A stretch of DNA of 64,000 nucleotides from Paenibacillus elgii NBRC 100335 (lineage in GTDB: Bacteria; Bacillota; Bacilli; Paenibacillales; NBRC-103111). Numbering within the stretch: position 1 is the first letter of the stretch; the number at the start of each line of letters is the position of its first letter. The position numbers were made by a program, and so were the translations under genes. A model generated the notes under the pieces. The model was not told where the DNA came from, ran no database searches, and saw only the letters and a program-made list of their open reading frames with translations. Of this stretch, positions 62,401 through 64,000 are shown piece after piece. The stretch is taken from NCBI RefSeq assembly GCF_004000865.1, contig NZ_BIMB01000033.1, positions 1 to 64,000 on the forward strand. The letters run 5' to 3'.

Positions 62401-64000
62401 CCAGTTTAACGTACCGGACTCCGAAGGGGCTGGGGCCGACATTGACCGAAACCCGCTCGGTCGTGAAGCAGAGCAGAACCTCGGACAATAAATTCGACAA
62501 CAAGTCGTTGACCGTAAAATACAAAACGGGCTGGACCGAATCGAAGGTGGAATACGACGCGGCCCAAAAGACGTTCACCGAGACCAACAATATGGGCCAT
62601 AAAGTGGTCACGTATATGGACGCTCACGACCGCGTGATCAAGATCGAGGAGCCTGGGCAAGAGATCGCGCCTTATTTGCTTACCTATGACGACAAAGGCA
62701 AGCTGATCCGTACCCAGCAAGGAAATCAATTCGTGATTTACAGGTACGATGCGCAATATCGTTTAACGGAAACGGAAGATGCCTCCGGCCAAATCAAAGC
62801 GTATGGCTACGATGCTTCCGGACGACTTTCCTCCGTGCAGCTTCCGGGCCGCGGCGTGTACCGGCTGGAATTCGACTCCAGGGGCAATCTGGAGACAGTG
62901 ACCGCACCCGGCGGAAGCGTATATCGCCAAACGTTCAACGGCCTTGATCAATTAACGGGCTTCGCTCCCGACGGAGCGGCGGGCAAGCTTGCGCTGTCCT
63001 ACACGAGCGGCGGCCGGTTGGATCATGCGCTGCTGCCAAGCGGACGACTTGTCAGCTATGGGTTTGACGAAGGAGGCAGATTTTCTGGCCTGAACGATTC
63101 GGAGCTGCTTCGCCGGTTTACTTACGCCGATGCCACTGATCGAGTGGCAAGCATGGAAACGGTCGCGTCGGAAGCCTTCGGCGGAGCCAAGCAAAAGATC
63201 GATTACACGTACGACGGGCAAAATGTGAGGAGCGCCATCTTCTCCGGCAAGAGCAACGGAACATTTTATTATTCGTATGACGGTATGGCGGACTTGTCGA
63301 ATATCCAGTTTAACGCCGTATGGAAAGGGGCCGGGGGGACGAAGACGCTGGACAACATGATCCGGCTCGGCTGGGATCTGGAAGGGAATTTGAGTTTGTC
63401 CGGGCTGTTCTCTTTCGTACGAAACGGTCCGAACAAGCGGCTTAGTTCGATCCAGGACGGAACGCTGACCGTCGACCGGACTTACGACGAGCTTGGACGT
63501 GTCCACACGTTAACGTATAAAATCAAGGATGCGGAAGTGTATCAAGCCGCGTATAGCTACGACCTCGCAGGAAGGATTGCTGCCAAGACGGTGACGACAC
63601 CGGAAGGAACGGAGACGACGAGCTATGAATGGGATGCCGACGGGCAACTGCTCAGCGTCCTTCGTCAAGAACCGGGCGGGTCGAAGCATACGGAAGCGTA
63701 TACCTACGACGCCAACCGGAACCGCACCAGCGCCAAAACGAACGACGCCCCTGCCATCCCCTCGGTCTATGGCGCGTACAACGAGCTGCAGCAGGTCGGC
63801 TCCACGGCGTATAAGTTCAACGAAGACGGCCAATTGACGCACAAAAATAACGATGCGTACCGTTATGGAACGAAAGGCGAGCTGCTCGAAGCTGTCGTCG
63901 AGGGACAAACGATCCGGTATACGTACGACGGCATTGGCCGCCGGACGGCCCGGGAAGACCGCGCGGGAGTAACGCAATATTTTTACGGCAACCCGCTTGC
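56484..64000 (+). CDS. SLH- and FN3-containing Rhs/YD-repeat surface protein (3' end beyond window)
   Basis: Open for at least 2505 codons. GTG start with AAGGAGG six bases upstream, then a signal peptide (to about 35). Three SLH domains (about 50-215: FEDGTFRPGQEVTRAEFVAM, AARQGIVQGDSAGLFRPGD, FDGYPDGTF). A carboxypeptidase-regulatory-like domain (about 310-440), a Gly/Ser linker, and three near-identical FN3 domains (about 464-785). A second regulatory-like domain (about 835-910, DGKPLPGAEITIAGH), an extended region with a SpvB/DUF-like IPIAGTSLSLNYYS, and NHL-like propeller repeats (about 1450-1750). From about 1778, YD repeats (YDKQDRLVSITDSYG, YDASGRLSSVQLPG, YDGIGRRTARED). Rhs shells enclose a C-terminal toxin; that tip lies outside the window. 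Confidence 0.93.
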   Translation, partial: MRHNRFLRKWSIVLLWIMLLEAVIPAYGSPAAEAAREPAVQDTGAAGKEVLPDWSAKEIAALRAEGIVQGFEDGTFRPGQEVTRAEFVAMLNRASAGLRQETNTAVATFPDVTNEWFAGDVNQAARQGIVQGDSAGLFRPGDRVNRQEAAVMIGRTLNVQAKGTPAFADRGQLPDWAAAAVAALAEAGIFDGYPDGTFRGTSFMTRAEAAVVLYKCRMELKSRSKPNQPGESQTAPLAIQTRTAADSPWGEAYVIVHKKGERSILQWGRSDSDGKLSFELPYGDYEITAQKNNEVAYAAASYDKGSGGLTLKGETGGTWTGKITDKSGNPAAGIVLAFTAKLTFFAITDAKGRFQASVPPGTDYQLSLIVDEALREQARKETAAEAFAHSSRIPACLKNWDANASKSGGSGCEIVKLSRVFQAPKAGETQDVGTISLSDVNGWGSGSSSGGGGGSSGSEQPDRTPPAVPTGLTAAADLTSVKLSWNAVSDKDLARYNVYMSANSGQTWDSAFYVTSAAPSTVTSVTYTVTGLTYGKEYAFAVSAVDTSGNESVKSAVVKATTKTPPDDGGGKDMTPPAIPAGLTAVAGLTSVELSWNAVSDTDLAGYGVYMSENGGQTWNRPLPVSPTARLGLTEMRYTVTGLTYGKEYAFAVTAVDTSGNESAKSVVVKATTKTLPDDGGGKDRTPPAVPTGLTATAGIGSVELSWSAVRDKDLARYGVYMSDNGGQAWDRPVYVNPTVSGVTYTVTGLTYGKEYTFAVTALDTSGNESEKSLPVSATVLSPEDGSLPPDPSKVATKIPANGAYDFSTINDFLYKGANPIQTGVAPGAIQPERLSVLRGKVLGTDGKPLPGAEITIAGHSEFGRTLSRADGAFDLAVNGGSVLTVQYQKDGYMTVQRKANALWADYTTLPEVVLNRYDTKVTEISLHDTTSYQVARGTTTADDDGSRTATLLFPPGTTGYLKLADGTTEALSSIHVRATEYTVGKQGERSMPGELPHLVGYTYAVELSADEAVAKNATEVRFNGPLYSYVDNFLEFPVGEAVPAGYYDRQQGAWIPSDNGKVIQILAADENGALIDSDGDGQADDEAALAKIGLKREERKTLAGLYAPGQSLWRVPIEHFTPWDYNWPVGPPMDAIIPPEEGPQKNNIEDPCQQSGSVIGCQEQTLGERIPIAGTSLSLNYYSKRTPGYRMASSLTIPLSDSNIPSSLVRIGVQIEIAGRTFYKEYAPLPNQKDTFYWDGKDVYGRMLTGSKFYKVTVSYFYIPVYYPAYADFKQSFGRLRGKGLSMGERRSVNIRTSWDWSGYLESPQRSAESLGIEGWDLDVHHDLDHKSDTIHFGYGADKQLSKGGKVQQLFFRGDASGQNATLDGKYSLVYYKALPSDLLADHATVSDYAFINNNRPFASGPDGSFYFATYRYDLQDANQHDKYEIFQLKRDGTVHKMALNDILPYFDELAVDADGALYAIGSQYGRHSSGVSQIRKFTPGASSSTVVAGTGVTGELAGEIQDGAKATDIPLFQPKRLQIGPDGSKYFLDAGKIYKIGPDGLMSSLGKRDDRDKTGSRKFTGVDSGSLDRDNLGYIVDLVVAPDGALYVLDEGGCTWTVKCMTSRIRKISPDGTITKVAGRLLIPGESSSDPQSASTRATDHAFRVKDQSIKMDRRGNIYFMMEGELKLYRISPDGQLELYYSDAIDMIHEQIKEAGYEFPREKDVTLLSVEPDGAVVLLFKTNGGNSPFQGDMFMIFRLQGDEGIRVVPSPDGTEAYEFERRTGKHLRTLNAYSGGAVQTFNYDKQDRLVSITDSYGNQVTVERDEQGNPTSIVAPGGQRTVLKVDNGRLTAVTNPGGETFSMAYDDRGLLQRFTDPDSLVRTYAYDAAGLLTRAENPLQGVSELSRTEGKNGFAVRFSKDGLTTTYEVRKENGVLVREQTDPRGAKTTFRMSVDGKEQQIAYPDGSQVIKKLTEDPRWGMDVPVLSSLTYRTPKGLGPTLTETRSVVKQSRTSDNKFDNKSLTVKYKTGWTESKVEYDAAQKTFTETNNMGHKVVTYMDAHDRVIKIEEPGQEIAPYLLTYDDKGKLIRTQQGNQFVIYRYDAQYRLTETEDASGQIKAYGYDASGRLSSVQLPGRGVYRLEFDSRGNLETVTAPGGSVYRQTFNGLDQLTGFAPDGAAGKLALSYTSGGRLDHALLPSGRLVSYGFDEGGRFSGLNDSELLRRFTYADATDRVASMETVASEAFGGAKQKIDYTYDGQNVRSAIFSGKSNGTFYYSYDGMADLSNIQFNAVWKGAGGTKTLDNMIRLGWDLEGNLSLSGLFSFVRNGPNKRLSSIQDGTLTVDRTYDELGRVHTLTYKIKDAEVYQAAYSYDLAGRIAAKTVTTPEGTETTSYEWDADGQLLSVLRQEPGGSKHTEAYTYDANRNRTSAKTNDAPAIPSVYGAYNELQQVGSTAYKFNEDGQLTHKNNDAYRYGTKGELLEAVVEGQTIRYTYDGIGRRTAREDRAGVTQYFYGNPL
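57870..58830 (+). repeat. Three near-identical FN3 domain repeats within the Rhs-type gene
   Basis: The segment GTGACGGGCCTGACGTACGG (one variant) recurs at 58068, 58401 and 58722, giving 333 and 321 bp periods. Each unit encodes TPPAVPTGLTA..., LSWNAVSDKDLARYNVYMS, ...YTVTGLTYGKEYAFAV and AVDTSGNES. High DNA identity suggests recent internal duplication or gene conversion, with repeat number likely to vary between strains. Confidence 0.9.

Overview
The window reads as chromosome of an endospore-forming, Gram-positive member of the Paenibacillaceae, most likely Paenibacillus or a close relative. Reasons: strong AGGAGG-type ribosome sites with frequent GTG and TTG starts; a moderately GC-rich Bacillota gene set (GlpP antiterminator, SpoIIM family, Sda, a 5TM sensor kinase resembling sporulation kinases, FtsW/RodA pair, 7-1-7 Fur boxes, c-di-AMP and M-box riboswitches); and giant S-layer-homology (SLH) surface proteins. 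No rRNA, tRNA or CRISPR array was seen.

Layout. 0-4.4 kb: a divergent Fur-controlled ferric-siderophore ABC importer. 4.4-11.8 kb: a membrane-protein / DUF4129 / DUF4350 / MoxR / DUF58 operon, with SpoIIM-family and RDD genes next to it. 11.8-13.6 kb: a Gln-rich small protein, a Cys-containing Rrf2 regulator with a near-perfect operator, an IDEAL-like protein and thioredoxin. 14.6-17.9 kb: a glycerol module (glpF-glpK-glpP) with a leader terminator of the type GlpP acts on. 18-20.6 kb: an extradiol dioxygenase-like gene, then two c-di-AMP riboswitches pointing away from each other, each driving a small uncharacterised gene. 20.6-27.2 kb: sensor kinase, a frameshifted YerB-like lipoprotein gene, a methyltransferase with a 25-bp palindromic operator, and a secreted M14 peptidase/amidase pair behind tandem Spo0A-like boxes. 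27.3-37.1 kb: an acyltransferase-SGNH protein, two ECF sigma/anti-sigma pairs, an envelope lipoprotein, a polysaccharide deacetylase and two glycosyltransferase-like genes. 37.2-43.5 kb: a 1399-aa SLH-anchored subtilase, then a TetR-DUF4188 operon. 43.5-49.4 kb: two sda genes with matching upstream regions flank an M-box-led magnesium module (MgtC/SapB membrane protein plus an MgtE lacking its channel), an ftsW-rodA type pair and ohrR. 49.6-56.2 kb: an accessory island with an RNA ligase, a decayed second RNA ligase copy, a beta-propeller protein with a possible pore-forming half, and several orphans. 56.5-64 kb: the first 2505 codons of an SLH/FN3/Rhs surface protein that runs off the window.

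Themes. Most genes serve the envelope: import, cell-wall hydrolysis, surface display and envelope-stress sigma control. Several are tied to ion or second-messenger sensing (Fe, Mg, c-di-AMP) or to sporulation timing (Sda, Spo0A-like boxes). The most novel sequence signal is a roughly 200-bp palindromic element present twice (13649-13850 and 48262-48464). Both copies lie between convergent genes. They keep short sequence blocks, while the stems between the blocks differ in sequence but stay self-complementary, as expected of a selected RNA or DNA fold.
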